From Priapulus caudatus (taxonomy: Eukaryota; Priapulida; Priapulimorpha; Priapulimorphida; Priapulidae): a stretch of 20,740 nucleotides of DNA. The DNA is taken from NCBI RefSeq assembly GCF_000485595.1, contig NW_014577410.1, positions 385,082 to 405,821 on the forward strand, given 5' to 3'. Below, in pieces: positions 9,243 through 16,369 of the stretch (position 1 is the stretch's first letter; each line of letters opens with the position of its first letter). Under the pieces are notes generated by a model. That model worked only from the letters and a program-made list of their open reading frames with translations, made no database searches and had not been told where the DNA came from. Both the position numbers and the translations under genes were made by a program.

Positions 9243-10086
9243 ATGATGTGATATAAGCGTACTATGATAAGCTGATGACATAATTAGTGATGTCTGCACA
9301 GGTATGATGAAGAGACGAGGCTTGCTAGATAGATTAGCCATCTTAATAGGAAATTCAATCTTAATAGGGGCTTAATAGGAAATTGAGGTACCACCATGTA
9401 CCATGGACTAAATGACATTCACCTTGGGCCAATTTCCAGCAAGAGACTGCTGCTATTTTCATTTGTAAATTCTGAAATCGAGGATTTCACGGTCAGCTCT
9501 TCCTGATATAATGGATCTGTGAGAAGCCATCTCAACTTGCGCAGAAACCCAGGTGATGCTAGCTGAGATGCATGTGTTGTTGAAGAGATGTAGTAGCATA
9601 TCTCTGTCTCTAAACCGATCAGCTGTATGCATCCTATAGAGAAACATCATGAAGAATCCATGTTTGGAAAACTGTGACCATTTTGCCACTTAAAATTAAT
9701 GGAGTGGATTCTAGATCATACCACACTAAAAACTACTGGGCTTGATAATTTTTGACCAAATTTTGAACTAACTGTCTCCACTCTGAACATGCCAACAACA
9801 ACAAGCACAGCTGTTAGACTTGCTCCTCTTTTTTAACGGCATTAAAAATTAAACCAGACGTGTATATATACAACCACCAGGTGGTGCAACATGCCAGGTC
9901 GTAACTCTGTCACTGCATGGTGGCACATCTAATTTAATTGAACATTCTCTTCTGGAACTTTTCATCTACCATAGTCACATATTTTGTCATCCGTTTACCT
10001 GCGGCAGCCTGTAGCTTGCTCAGCAGACGCTCCTTTGATTCCTGATTCTGAGAAGAGGACTTGCTGTAGAGCCTCAGCATTGCCAT
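1..10086 (-). CDS. PFAS: Phosphoribosylformylglycinamidine synthase gene (18 exons in window, 3' end missing)
   Basis: The enzyme converts FGAR, ATP and glutamine to FGAM, ADP and glutamate in the cytosol, step 4 of de novo purine synthesis. The coding exons are 10086-9999, 9633-9423, 9142-8983, 8702-8525, 8398-8290, 7920-7779, 7218-7091, 6609-6481, 6154-5894, 5563-5333, 4597-4374, 3859-2972, 2661-2481, 2125-2042, 1910-1755, 1603-1341, 925-727 and 569-363. All introns are GT-AG with matching phases. About 1,279 codons are present. Domain order fits the family: PurS-like N-terminus (exons 1-3), linker (4-5), first AIRS-type synthase half (5-11), second half (12-16), then glutaminase (17-18 onward). 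Recognised motifs include SEHSR, FTAETHNFPTG, GPVYRIGVGGGAAS, HDQGAGGNGN, DGGKDSLSM, SGHDVSDGG and EEGSNGDREM. The catalytic Cys of the glutaminase should lie beyond position 1. Odd points: one extra base in exon 6, a repeat expansion in exon 12, and a minisatellite over the exon 18 donor. The identification is secure; the intactness of the copy is not. Confidence 0.97.
363..569 (-). CDS. PFAS: PFAS exon 18, start of the glutaminase (GATase) domain
   Basis: Acceptor AGCTTCAG, donor TAAAG|GTGACT (phase 1). It encodes DDGCPLVAIVREEGSNGDRE, then FTAWDVTMQDICAG and FVGGFSYADVLGSAKG. This is the first part of the class I glutaminase domain that feeds ammonia to the synthase. The catalytic Cys and the His/Glu pair should be in exons left of the window. 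The last 16 coding bases are also the first unit of a 20-bp minisatellite that fills the intron. Confidence 0.95.
727..925 (-). CDS. PFAS: PFAS exon 17, linker to the glutaminase domain
   Basis: Acceptor CTTTACACAG, donor TTGCAG|GTGCGC (phase 1). It encodes VNGELVIMETTASLRDLWEE and TSFQLERLQTNPTCVDRER, the conserved LWEETSFQL.RLQ block. The end (MLTFDPELIPRGVA) leads into the glutaminase domain and is variable in the family. Confidence 0.95.
926..1340. other. PFAS intron 16 with CA/GCAC-rich microsatellite
   Basis: The intron holds an imperfect CA, GCAC and ACGC repeat at about 1187-1285 on the plus strand. It creates cysteine-rich or histidine-rich open frames on both strands that have no gene-like features. 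Nothing else was recognised. Confidence 0.8.
1341..1603 (-). CDS. PFAS: PFAS exon 16, SGHDVSDGG motif
   Basis: Acceptor TTTGTGACAG, donor GCAAG|GTAGTG (phase 0). It encodes GVIVSGHDVSDGGIVTCLLE, then MAFAGNC and TLFAEELRIVLEV. SGHDVSDGG is one of the strongest signatures of the second synthase half. The C-terminal part (VSRVMEAYGDVSCSV) is more variable, as usual for the family. Confidence 0.97.
1755..1910 (-). CDS. PFAS: PFAS exon 15
   Basis: Acceptor TTGTTTTAG, donor GCAG|GTATTC (phase 1). It encodes TLLHVRFGCRGNRLGGSALA, then QCYGQIGDESPDMDLPEEF. The RLGGSALAQ and PDMDLPE blocks match animal PFAS. The first Ser codon is split with exon 14. Confidence 0.95.
2042..2125 (-). CDS. PFAS: PFAS exon 14
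   Basis: A short exon (84 bases) with acceptor AACATTTTTAG and donor AATA|GTGAGT (phase 1). It encodes SLVVSVYAACPDICATVTPD and LKCPGGN, matching the family's APGSLVISAYAVCPDITATV block. Its first 18-20 bases are repeated in the intron immediately upstream (see findings). Confidence 0.95.
2101..2170. repeat. Direct repeat of the exon 14 start in intron 13
   Basis: GCATATACCGACACAAC occurs at 2101-2117, inside exon 14, and again at 2151-2167, in intron 13. The two copies are 50 bases apart. The intronic copy lies upstream of the acceptor in the gene's direction and carries the first coding bases of the exon. Confidence 0.9.
2270..2460. repeat. GGTA and GGTATA microsatellite in PFAS intron 13
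   Basis: The plus strand has GTAG/GGTA tetranucleotides at about 2273-2350, with an uninterrupted GGTA run near 2323-2350. Hexanucleotide-like TATAGG repeats follow to about 2457. This fills most of intron 13 (2126-2480). Confidence 0.9.
2481..2661 (-). CDS. PFAS: PFAS exon 13, DGGKDSLSM motif
   Basis: Acceptor TGCACACAG, donor TCCAG|GTAATA (phase 1). It encodes DVKCSGNWMWAAKLPGEGAA, then LGVAIDGGKDSLSMAARVG and ETVKAPG. The GGKDSLSM block is the second-half counterpart associated with the bound auxiliary nucleotide in structurally studied large PurL enzymes. Confidence 0.97.
2662..2971. other. PFAS intron 12
   Basis: AT-rich intron with imperfect TTATATATTACT/ATTAT runs at about 2695-2765. 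No gene, RNA or transposon end was recognised. Confidence 0.7.
2972..3859 (-). CDS. PFAS: PFAS exon 12, expanded linker plus start of the second synthase half
   Basis: This is by far the longest exon (888 bases, 296 codons), phase 0 at both ends, with acceptor TATGCTTGCAG and donor CTCGAG|GTAAGC. It begins VILEVGSEIVHEVESR. A repeat-rich Pro/Thr/Ser linker follows: six copies of a 13-residue unit at about residues 662-739, then about three copies of a five-residue NGQAV-type unit at about 744-761. The conserved domain resumes at VELDLSLVLGRMPRKTFHLE and continues through LRLPAVASKRYLTNKVDRS, QQCVGPLHTPLADVAVVAL and GEALTNLVFARVTALE. The second half of the exon is markedly GC-rich. The linker is short in typical animal PFAS, so the expansion looks lineage-specific. 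Confidence 0.96.
3437..3487. repeat. 15-bp coding repeat (NGQAV) in PFAS exon 12
   Basis: About three units of 15 bases encode QAINGQAVNGQAVNGH in the gene frame. They lie between the 39-bp array and the conserved domain restart at VELDLSL. This is a second, independent in-frame repeat in the same linker. Confidence 0.9.
3503..3736. repeat. 39-bp coding minisatellite in PFAS exon 12
   Basis: Six tandem 39-base units lie at 3503-3541, 3542-3580, 3581-3619, 3620-3658, 3659-3697 and 3698-3736, with a partial unit after. On the coding strand each encodes 13 residues of the type GDSAPRPALAPST, with A/T and R/C exchanges between copies. Because 39 is divisible by 3, copy number can change without breaking the protein. 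Confidence 0.97.
4140..4373. repeat. Degenerate ~55-60-bp tandem repeat in PFAS intron 11
   Basis: The plus strand has recurring segments of the type TTGCTATCATATATGTACCT followed by a GTTACCTC-like end, near 4160, 4211, 4263 and 4325. The last one abuts the exon 11 donor. Copies are diverged with small indels. The rest of intron 11 (3860-4139) shows nothing recognisable. Confidence 0.5.
4374..4597 (-). CDS. PFAS: PFAS exon 11, end of the first synthase half
   Basis: Acceptor TTGTTGCTAG, donor AAAG|GTTAGA (phase 0). It encodes NVLKEIVEPAGAIL and MELWGAEYQESNAALV, then CPVDFVGTVTGDGK. The WGAEYQESNA block is characteristic of the family. The split Gly codon joins GAGGNG to NVLKE without a break. 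Confidence 0.97.
4865..5018. mobile_element. End fragment of a hAT-like non-autonomous transposon in intron 10
   Basis: Read on the minus strand from 5018, the sequence begins CAGGGTCCGCACGGGCATGG. Recurring TTCCAGG/CCTGGAA-type motifs follow (for example near 4877, 4896, 4917 and 4986). This arrangement is familiar from the ends of hAT-type DNA transposons in many animal genomes. I see no matching opposite terminus or clear target duplication, so it looks like a truncated copy. There is no transposase. The rest of intron 10 (4598-5332) is AT-rich with nothing else recognised. Confidence 0.5.
5333..5563 (-). CDS. PFAS: PFAS exon 10, Gly-rich motif and GAGGNGN
   Basis: Acceptor CATACTGCAG, donor AACG|GTAACG (phase 1). 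It encodes MQVVKLGGPVYRIGVGGGAA, then QGDNQSELDYGAVQRGDAEM, and ends at NPICSIHDQGAGGNGN. Both glycine-rich motifs are diagnostic of the C-type AIRS domain of FGAM synthase. Confidence 0.97.
5564..5893. other. PFAS intron 9 with AT-rich duplication
   Basis: A short GA run lies at 5572-5590. A roughly 33-base AT-rich segment (TATTAATATAT then ATTAATAATAATTAAT) occurs twice, near 5697-5730 and 5749-5781. Nothing else was seen. Confidence 0.7.
5894..6154 (-). CDS. PFAS: PFAS exon 9, end of the AIRS N-type domain
   Basis: Acceptor TCCTCGCAG, donor GCCAG|GTATAG (phase 1). It encodes LPWEDESFVYP, then IQASDGASDYGNKFGEPVLA, and later REWVKPIMFSAGIGSID. These blocks match animal PFAS in order and spacing. 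The boundary between the N-type and C-type AIRS domains falls within this exon or at its end. Confidence 0.97.
6155..6480. other. PFAS intron 8
   Basis: Unique-looking, moderately AT-rich intron. I see no repeat, RNA or open frame with support. Confidence 0.7.
6481..6609 (-). CDS. PFAS: PFAS exon 8, nucleotide-binding part of the first synthase half
   Basis: Acceptor GTGTTTCAG, donor CCCAG|GTGCAT (phase 1). It encodes VAPFQGATTGTGGRIRDVQ and AGYCFGNLHIPG. The GATTGTGGRIRD stretch is conserved throughout FGAM synthases and belongs to the active-site side of the first AIRS-like domain. Confidence 0.97.
6610..7090. other. PFAS intron 7
   Basis: It contains an ATTA tetranucleotide run at about 6691-6708 and a T-run at about 6745-6755. 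Nothing else was recognised. Confidence 0.7.
7091..7218 (-). CDS. PFAS: PFAS exon 7
   Basis: Acceptor GTGGTGCAG, donor CACCG|GTGAGT (phase 1). It encodes AIEGYPVTILKPTDPGRPC and then LRHILFTAETHNFPTG. The FTAETHNFPTG block is a hallmark of the first synthase half. The first codon, split with exon 6, gives the Ser of NSSAIEG. Confidence 0.96.
7321..7509. repeat. 63-bp tandem repeat, three copies, in PFAS intron 6
   Basis: Units lie at 7321-7383, 7384-7446 and 7447-7509. The first two are nearly identical and the third has a few substitutions. Since 63 is a multiple of 3, a minus-strand frame stays open and encodes a repeating 21-residue peptide, but it lies inside an intron of a conserved gene and lacks support as coding. 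Each unit contains GTGCTGCCCCCTTGTG (TGATGCCCCC in the third), which resembles a CTCF-type core on the minus strand. Confidence 0.95.
7779..7920 (-). CDS. PFAS: PFAS exon 6, with an apparent +1 frameshift
   Basis: Acceptor CTTCACAG, donor GCAG|GTTTGT (phase 2). Reading in from exon 5 gives S-EHSR in frame, then one surplus G in the GGG at 7907-7909 shifts to a different frame. With the shift taken into account the peptide continues HWFFKGRMFIDG and MSTQESSNANNIIKFCDNS, a near-perfect family match. The exon is 142 bases, but its flanking phases need 141, which independently confirms the excess. The His of the SEHSR motif corresponds to the conserved catalytic-site His of the PurL family. The break may be a homopolymer error or a real null allele. 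Confidence 0.93.
8051..8087. repeat. CA microsatellite in PFAS intron 5
   Basis: A long CA run on the plus strand, preceded and followed by GCAC/ACGC-rich sequence to about 8150. The remainder of intron 5 (7921-8289) has a short TA run at about 7967-7978 and nothing else. Confidence 0.95.
8290..8398 (-). CDS. PFAS: PFAS exon 5
   Basis: Acceptor TGTTTGTAG, donor ACAG|GTAAGA (phase 2). It encodes LAFDDWDLDFYTKLF and ends with VECFDLAQSN, closely matching the family's DWDLDFYTK and FDLAQSNSEHSR blocks. The last Ser codon is split across the intron and leads straight into the SEHSR motif of exon 6. Confidence 0.95.
8525..8702 (-). CDS. PFAS: PFAS exon 4, linker region
   Basis: Acceptor GTGTTTAG, donor AGAG|GTGTCT (phase 1). 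It encodes LHDRMTECRYF, the conserved HDRMTE block of animal PFAS, followed by a GQGRSAMELASTKLG segment corresponding to the GEGR.ALEKAN..LG stretch of the family. Confidence 0.92.
8983..9142 (-). CDS. PFAS: PFAS exon 3
   Basis: Acceptor CCGTTTCAG, donor CTA|GTAAGC (phase 0). The peptide runs LNFSTAFSTNAVSICNFVGL, then HVDRIEKSTRFLL. The LNFST..STN block is highly conserved in large FGAM synthases. The exon ends the PurS-like domain and leads into the linker. Confidence 0.94.
9211..9244. repeat. TATG/TA microsatellite in PFAS intron 2
   Basis: A TATATG run passes into a TA run. Near 9340-9385 the motif CTTAATAGG occurs three times, two of them followed by AAATT, as a small imperfect direct repeat. 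Confidence 0.9.
9423..9633 (-). CDS. PFAS: PFAS exon 2, PurS-like N-terminal domain
   Basis: Acceptor TTTCTCTATAG, donor CCAAG|GTGAAT (phase 2). It encodes GLETEICYYI, then FLRKLRWLLTDPL and SSSLLLEIGPR. These match the animal PFAS pattern of VETELCYNV, KKLMWLF and LLLEVGPR in order. This is the N-terminal domain that in the large PurL type replaces the separate PurS subunit of bacteria. The middle, between TDPL and SSSL, is divergent. Confidence 0.9.
9634..9998. other. PFAS intron 1
   Basis: Unique-looking intron. The only local feature noticed is a short palindrome CCACCAGGTGG at about 9875-9885. No gene or RNA was seen. Confidence 0.6.
9999..10086 (-). CDS. PFAS: PFAS exon 1 (start codon)
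   Basis: The exon encodes residues 1-29 plus one base, beginning MAMLRLYSKS. The ATG at 10086-10084 lies in a strong Kozak context (GCCATGG), and an in-frame TAG lies a short way upstream, so this is the probable start; a second ATG follows two codons later. The donor is GCAG|GTAAAC, phase 1. The sequence up to the Leu-rich end (LLSKLQAAAG) resembles the first strand and helix of the PurS-like domain, although this part of the family is poorly conserved. Confidence 0.82.
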
Positions 10087-10800
10087 GGCTATTGGAAGCT
10101 GCTCGTTTTCAACTTGCTATTGTCTGCCAGTGCAATGAACGTTACTGTAGTAGCACAATGTGTGCAATATTACTAACTTATAATGTATAATTGTATATTA
10201 GTATTATTACTATGTAATTTACACATCTCTGCACACAGTAAGTTACGTTCACGGTTCACAGTTGGTTGCACAGACGCGATTCACAGCCTCATAATATGAT
10301 ATGTGACATGTTTCGCGCAACAACCCGATTAATTTAATAATAATCATCAATACTGTAAAGCTATACTATAATATAGGATGAATTAGGTATGTGTTTCAAT
10401 GTCATATTACAGTGTCTATAGCAACATCTCGCATATAAAAGATCTCGCCACACTCGTTCAAAACTCCCACTTACCTATCTAGCCATAGAAATAGTTCTCA
10501 ATTATTCCTCTCGATGGCGCCACGAGCGGCACTATAACAATAAAATAAAAGAGCAGCGTCTGTAAGCAGAAAAATATTATGTCTGTTTCCCGATATTTTT
10601 TTCCAGAACATCAACAAACAAAATCAAGACTATTATTGCCAATCGCAGTTTGTAAGTAGGTTAAAATACAACTGCTACTATATGGGCACGTGTGTTATGC
10701 TCTGATTTCACCCAGCCTAATCGTAATTGGCGTGATCAGGCCTTGTTTGTGTTGTGTCACTTTTGTCACACATGTCAGTCATTGATTTGATCGCGTTTTT
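10087..10800 (-). promoter_or_regulatory. Probable PFAS 5' UTR and promoter side
   Basis: On the minus strand a strong donor, ATAG|GTAAGT, ends a possible noncoding exon at 10475. Possible acceptors just before the start codon are CTACTACAG (exon from 10144) and CTGGCAG (from 10123). The sequence 5' of the donor holds GCGCCATCGAGAGG, the kind of GC-richer patch found near start sites. A CACGTG E-box lies at 10687-10692. The transcription start itself cannot be fixed from sequence. Confidence 0.35.
10687..10692. promoter_or_regulatory. CACGTG E-box upstream of PFAS
   Basis: Palindromic E-box about 600 bases upstream of the PFAS start codon, with further copies at 11128-11133 and 11267-11272. 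Vertebrate purine genes including PFAS are known Myc targets through such sites. Six-base motifs are common by chance, and several occur elsewhere in this window. Confidence 0.25.
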
Positions 10801-10963
10801 TTCCACGTATTACTATTAGTTTAACGATGTGTAGAAAATCCACATAGATTGACACAGCATAAACAGTTGGTGACCCCTGATCACTACACGATAATTGACC
10901 CCATCACAGTAGCTAAATTTCGATCAGACTATCTATACTGCCCTACTTCTAGTTCTACTACTG

Positions 10964-11028
10964 TACTAGTACTACTACTACTAGTACTACTAGTACTACT
11001 ACTACTACTAGTACTACTACTACTACTA
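10964..11028. repeat. ACT/AGT trinucleotide repeat
   Basis: A run of ACT units with interspersed CTAGT palindromes on the plus strand. It sits in the region upstream of PFAS. A Leu-rich open frame across it is a by-product of the repeat. Confidence 0.9.
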
Positions 11029-11340
11029 GCCTGTAGCCTTACATAATTGTGACTGTGTCTTACTCTTAGTAATAGTAGAAGCATCGCTTCATTATTCATA
11101 GATTCACTGTCACTGGTTCATAAACTGCACGTGATGGAGTTCAAGCAGAGTTGCATCCTCACCATGTGCAGTTGATGCCATCTAATAGTAATAGGTAGCA
11201 ATACTAACATTAGTGTTAAGCAAGATTGCACCGCGCACCTTTATTGCTAGTTTTGCTATCACTCAGCACGTGACTGTGTGTATGTATCATAAATGAGTCC
11301 GTATCTTTGTGATAAATGCACACGTCTACACAAACACGAA

Positions 11341-11349
11341 TATAAATAG
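11341..11349 (+). promoter_or_regulatory. Candidate TATA box on the plus strand
   Basis: TATAAATAG matches the TATA consensus exactly. It points toward the candidate plus-strand exon at 12554, about 1.2 kb downstream. No initiator or first exon could be confirmed after it. The rest of 10800-12553 shows no gene. Confidence 0.25.
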
Positions 11350-12553
11350 TGGATGCAGACAGAAAAGCCATCCCTCGATGCCCAGATGAGAGTAGTAAAA
11401 GTATGCCAGTGTAGATTTTTCATGGGAGTACTTCGGAAATTGTTTATGCAACAATTTATAATTACTCTACTGAGTCCTGGAAGCTAACTTGCTGCAAATC
11501 AGTTTGTTCACACGTTACTCTATGATAAATAATACCAACATCCCTGGAGAATTTACCAGGGAGGTCAGTCCACGATAAAGTCCCGGTATGGTCATAATAC
11601 ATACAAGCTCCAAATATAAGCAAACACTATCAGTAAAACTTTCTAAAGTGCCGAAGTGATAATGGCTAACTCACTTATCAGTGATTGGCGCGTGTCATGT
11701 TTTTTTCTCTCTGTACTATGTACGTGGGCCGGAAACACTGATTCCGCATGCACATACACTCGACAATATTTGCTCGGCAATCATGTTTATTTATACATCG
11801 CATGTTTACCTTTACAAGTTTGTAATATTGCACAATGGTTAGGAATATTATTGTAGTACAGACGTTCTGAGTGTTCTCGTACCTTTCCCCGAGAGCTGGA
11901 GAAAGAAGTGGCTGTTGTTATCAATGTGGTAAAGTAATACCACAGCCTGCCACCAGAGTGCATTATCAGTGCGATATCTCTATTTTATTGTTGTCAATAC
12001 CTATTTATCGACCATTCAAAGCAATACACTCTTCACACCTAAGCTCATACACAAACACTGATTACACACCTGACTATAATCTCTGCACTGTCAGATGTTT
12101 CTGCCAACTCGTTCGGCACAATCATCACGTGGAGCCTGTAATTTTATTTAAGCTAAACAGAAAATACAAAGTTCTCGGTCACATTTTCCCTGGTTTAACG
12201 GTTAATTGATGGAGGTCGCTAGTTTTCATGTCGCTATCATGATATGTATGTTACTATCCCATTATCCATGAGTGATCTAGCATCCTAACACACCCAAAAA
12301 TAATTAACTCAATATATATATTTGTATCTCATTTACAGTATTGCCACATGATATTATCTCTGCTTTCATACTGGTAAATGAAATATACCTGTAACACATT
12401 GGCTAAAATAAGGACGTAACGTAATTCACACATTTTAATGAATTGTTAACCTTGTAAAAGCTTAAAAATTCCTAGCGTCATTAATTGCATCTGTCCTGTG
12501 CATGTACCAGGTGCAAATATGCGTGTTATATAGTTCCTGGCATTTCCTTGCAG

Positions 12554-12687
12554 ACCAGCTAGGGAGGTCCTGAACAGGTGAAGCTCTAATCACTGTGAAG
12601 CCCTGAGCTGGTGAAGCCCTGGTCACAGTGAAGCCTCTCTGATGGCAGAATCACAAGATGACCTTCCTTTGCATCTGGCAGAGCTGG
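12554..12687 (+). CDS. Candidate first coding exon of an unidentified plus-strand gene
   Basis: A polypyrimidine tract and CCTTGCAG acceptor end at 12553, and a strong donor CTGG|GTGAGT follows 12687. In between is a short leader containing about four imperfect copies of GTGAAGCYCT. Then comes an ATG at 12642 that opens MAESQDDLPLHLAELG, with the last codon split (phase 1). The combination of acceptor, good donor and open frame supports a real exon. The 15-codon coding part is too short to identify. It could be a noncoding or alternative first exon. No following exon is identified in the window. Confidence 0.4.
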
Positions 12688-14055
12688 GTGAGTCTGACAG
12701 CTTCACATATCGAACTCTTGTGTGCTTTCCTCTGCTAACGACGCCACCTTTTCATCACCGCACATGCTCGCAGCAGCCCTACAGCAGAGTAAAAACTAGC
12801 AGGATGTTTGTTTTATAAACTAGCGCAGTGTAGTTAAGGCTTAGATATACATGAGCTCATGCGCAGGCTCTCTGGTAATCACTTGCACCTTTTATAATAC
12901 TTCTCATTGACCCTATATTCCCGGAATGTGGTTTTATGTGGCAATAGGTGTCGCCGCTAAATGCTGGCTCTGTAAACCTTGCCACACGTTCATACGCCAT
13001 GCATTAGTCATCCGACTGATCGTAACACATTAACACCTTCACACACACTTGTATCACTGTGCATAACAGTATCAGGTAGTTGTACAGCCTGTCTTTCTGT
13101 AAATAAGTTTTAAGGAAATATGTCAGAGTGTGTGGAGAGTCAGAGAGGATTGCTTGTTATGAAGGCAGTAAATACGGTGACCAGTTGACCTATTTGTTAA
13201 GTTCGTTGTTGCTGTAAGCGGGCCAGCACTTACCCTCCCCCTTGCCTCTGCAGTGCTGTAACACAGTAACGTGATGTGAAAGTTAATCGGAGCTGAGGGA
13301 AAGTATCTGCATATTCACGTGGTATACGCTCCCCCACCCCCTCTCTCATTGCAGCAACGGGTGAATCATCAGCGTGCGTGTGACGCGATGGCATGCGTCC
13401 GGTCACGAATCCTCGAGCCGGATCGTTATTCATGCCATTATGTTAGCTTTCAGCTGGCTATAACCAGTGATGAAACATTAGCTTACATGTGAGTGTAATG
13501 TAATGTACGCATTACCCCCCCCCCCCCCCAGATCACGAACAAACGCAGGTGTAAAATACATCATCCGTTATGTGTAAAATGCAAACATTCTGCACCGGAG
13601 GCGTGTTTGAGCATCGATACTGTTTTACAATTGACATATTATGCAAACGTATCGTGCGCGCGAGCGACTGCGCAAATGTTGTCGCTGTGGCAACAATCCG
13701 GCCGGCACACGATATCGCTGTGTGATTTGCATTCCGTGAGTATTACGTCGCGAGTATGACGTCGCCGCGTACCTGCAGTAACGAAGCGAGCGCGAACAGG
13801 TTTAACGAGTGATTACAGGTGTGTCAATATTGCGTGAACGGCCCGCCCGCCACGCCATCCGCATTTGACTCTGACTCGGTGAGGCTCGCAGCAGGGCTGG
13901 CTGCTGCTGCTACTGCTGCTCGGGGCGATTTTTATTAAACCTTGAAATTCGTTTCGTGTAAACATCTGAGCGAGCGAGCGAGCATGGGGCGCATTCACCC
14001 CGGCTAGCAGGAACACGTTAACTTCCAGCCACCGAGAGCACCATTAACGTGAACG
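12688..14055. other. Region without recognised gene
   Basis: Intronic or intergenic DNA. It contains a C-run of about 15 bases at 13515-13529, a CTG-rich stretch at about 13898-13920, and a GAGC run at 13967-13983. CpG density rises from about 13640. No supported coding frame was seen. Confidence 0.7.
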
Positions 14056-14085
14056 TACCTATCCATACACCGTGCAAACGAGCTC

Positions 14086-14118
<33 letters not shown>

Positions 14119-14120
14119 CA
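14086..14120. repeat. GCAC tetranucleotide repeat
   Basis: A nearly perfect ACGC run on the plus strand at the left edge of the CpG-richer region. Confidence 0.95.
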
Positions 14121-15949
14121 GACGGACGCACACTGTGGGTATAGATCATGTATTCATGGTAACAGTAACAAGTACGTACCAACAGTAATACAACAAAGTA
14201 CCAACGGCCATGTCTGATTGTAAGAGTTCTAGTGTGAAATCTGTCGGCGGTCTCTTCGAGGGGGTGGGGTTGGGGGTGTTGGTCGCTCGGGTAGCGTCCG
14301 AGGCATTATCTGGTCACTTCGGCCTCTGGTCACCTCTCACAGCGAGAGAGAGTGACCGTTGGGAAGTCAGTTGGGCGAGCCAGGAGGGGGACTCTTTAAC
14401 AACTAGGTGCTGTCAGGAGGTGCTATCAGATGGCGCTTATAAGGTATATAGGCGCCTTACGTTGAGCCGCCGGCTACATTCACCGCTTCTGTTGTTGTCG
14501 GCCCCGCCGTGGTTGCTCGCTCACCGGCCATCTGGTGCATTTTTTGTCCCGAGTTACTGGGCAATAGTTTATGTGGGCTGGGGAGGGGGGGTGGTCGGTT
14601 GGGGAATTAGGGTTTGTGGCAGGCACGAGCTCTCGGTGGCGTTGTTGCTGGTGCCTGCGCGCGCGGGCTGCCTTCTCTTGCAACAACGCACGTTTGTGTC
14701 GAAAAAAAGATTGCGAAAAGATTAAAAGCGGTTACATGTATGCGCTGCTTGTAGAGAGCGATAGGGATATATAGAGAGAAAATGAGAGAGAGAGAGGGGG
14801 GGAAAGAGCGCGAGAGCAAGAGAAAGATGGATAGAGAGAGAGAGAGCGAGCGCAAGAAATAGAGAGGGGGAGAGGGGAGAGAGAGCGCGAGAGCAAGAGA
14901 GCGAGAGAGAGAGAAAGAGAGAGCGCGCGCGCAAGAAATAGAGAGCGGGAGAGGGGGGAGTAACAGAAGCGAGGCGTCGTCGTATGAAGGTCCCCCCGCT
15001 CTGTGTAGTACCGCCACGCAGCACTAGTTGACTTCATGAGAGACCGGAAGATACGCACTGCGTGAGTGCGCGCACAAGTCGTAAACGTCGAACATAGACA
15101 AGTAACTGTTCTCTCTGCATGCATCCATCGTGCGGCGCGTACGCGTGCAGCGGCTATACTAGCCACACAGCCGCCATGGTCAGCCCGCATGTGTGCCGTA
15201 CGCTAATTTCAAAAAGAAGTCAAGAGTAGAGAACGCATCGATGAGCGGGGAGTCGCACGCGCACACGGACAGAGCTCGCCTGTGTGTGTGCGTGAAGGGG
15301 GAAGTCGTCCGACTCCAGCCGAAATCACATGGGTGGCAGGGTAGCGAAGATTACAATACATGGCTGCTATTTTCGTCGAAAAATCAGGTTTTTTGGCATC
15401 GGCGGTACGGTGGTAGCGGCGGCGGCGGTGGCAGTATCGTCAGACGTGCCTCGAACCTTGACGATGCGCCAGTGCCGGGGGTTCATTCTGCCACGCTCTG
15501 CTGATTCCTTCTCACCTGGCACCACGAGCACACGCTCACACACTCGCTCAAACACGCAGGCAGGCAGTCACTCTCTCACCGCACGTGCGGGCCTGTGTGT
15601 GAATGCTGGTGATTTCACTTTCTGCACTGGTTGTCGCTCGGCGGGTACTTTATTGCCGGTTGCGTAAATCGCGCGACGGTTGACTGTGAACCTTAATGGC
15701 GGGTAGTTGTAGTGGTCGTTGTCGTCGTCGGCTACGATGTGGTTGACCTTGTGACAGGTGTATCATCAGCCGTACTGGCTGGTGTGCGTGTGTGCGTCGT
15801 ACTGGTACCGTTGAGTCTCGCAACCTTAGCGTAGGCGCTATTGACGGGTGTAACATCAGTCGTTCTGGCTGGTGTACGTGTGTGTGACACTGGTGCGGCT
15901 GCCAGCGAGAGAAAGGACCACGCGTAGGACTGTGTGTGTGTCAGAGAGG

Positions 15950-15985
<36 letters not shown>

Positions 15986-16199
15986 CAGTTGCTTGGAGAC
16001 ACGCGGTTGTCACTGGTAACGACGTATAGCCTGGCGTGGGACGCGCTGTGTAGTGTATAGCCACTGTTAGTGGCAGACTGTCACACACCGGTGTATCCAA
16101 CGTCGCCACGAACCGTGTGCTGCTGCTGCTGCGTTTCACCGTCGATCATTAACGGTCTACGAGAGAGCACATTCCAAGGAGAATCTGTGCCTTGTGAAA
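14121..16199. other. CpG-richer region with GA tracts, no recognised gene
   Basis: CpG dinucleotides and GC-rich words are frequent. Long GA-dominated stretches lie at about 14764-14950, and a pure AG run at about 15955-15982. Open frames of 100-170 codons occur on both strands but show no known domain, no splice support and strong compositional bias. The region could be a promoter or 5' UTR domain for a plus-strand gene, given the candidate exon at 16566. Confidence 0.55.
14764..14950 (+). repeat. Polypurine (GA-rich) tract
   Basis: Nearly 190 bases dominated by GAGA, with GCGAG and GGGGGA interruptions, all purine-rich on the plus strand. Composition like this can adopt triplex structure and creates the Ser/Leu-rich false frames seen on the minus strand. 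Confidence 0.9.
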
Positions 16200-16369
16200 T
16201 ACAAGAGAGGGACCCCAAGATACAAAATACAAGAGAGAGTGAGAGAAGGAAACAAGGAAGGAGAGTGTGCGTGAGAGAGAGGAAAAGTGAAAGAGAGGGC
16301 GAGAGTTAGAGATAGATAGATAGAGAGAGAGAGACTGAGACAGAAAGCGACACACACGCACACACACAC

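Noticed and set aside
1-10086. Processed or decayed PFAS pseudogene
   Set aside because: Introns are present with good splice sites and the protein is conserved throughout; the single frame break is better explained as an error or an allele.
14210-14725. 171-codon plus-strand open frame in the CpG-richer region
   Set aside because: No recognisable domain, biased low-complexity composition, and no splice or homology support. A donor-like GTAAGA right after the ATG does not give a convincing exon.
15193-15667. Two overlapping plus-strand open frames of about 100-110 codons
   Set aside because: Gly-run and His/Thr-rich stretches come from local simple sequence; no motif or conserved pattern was seen.
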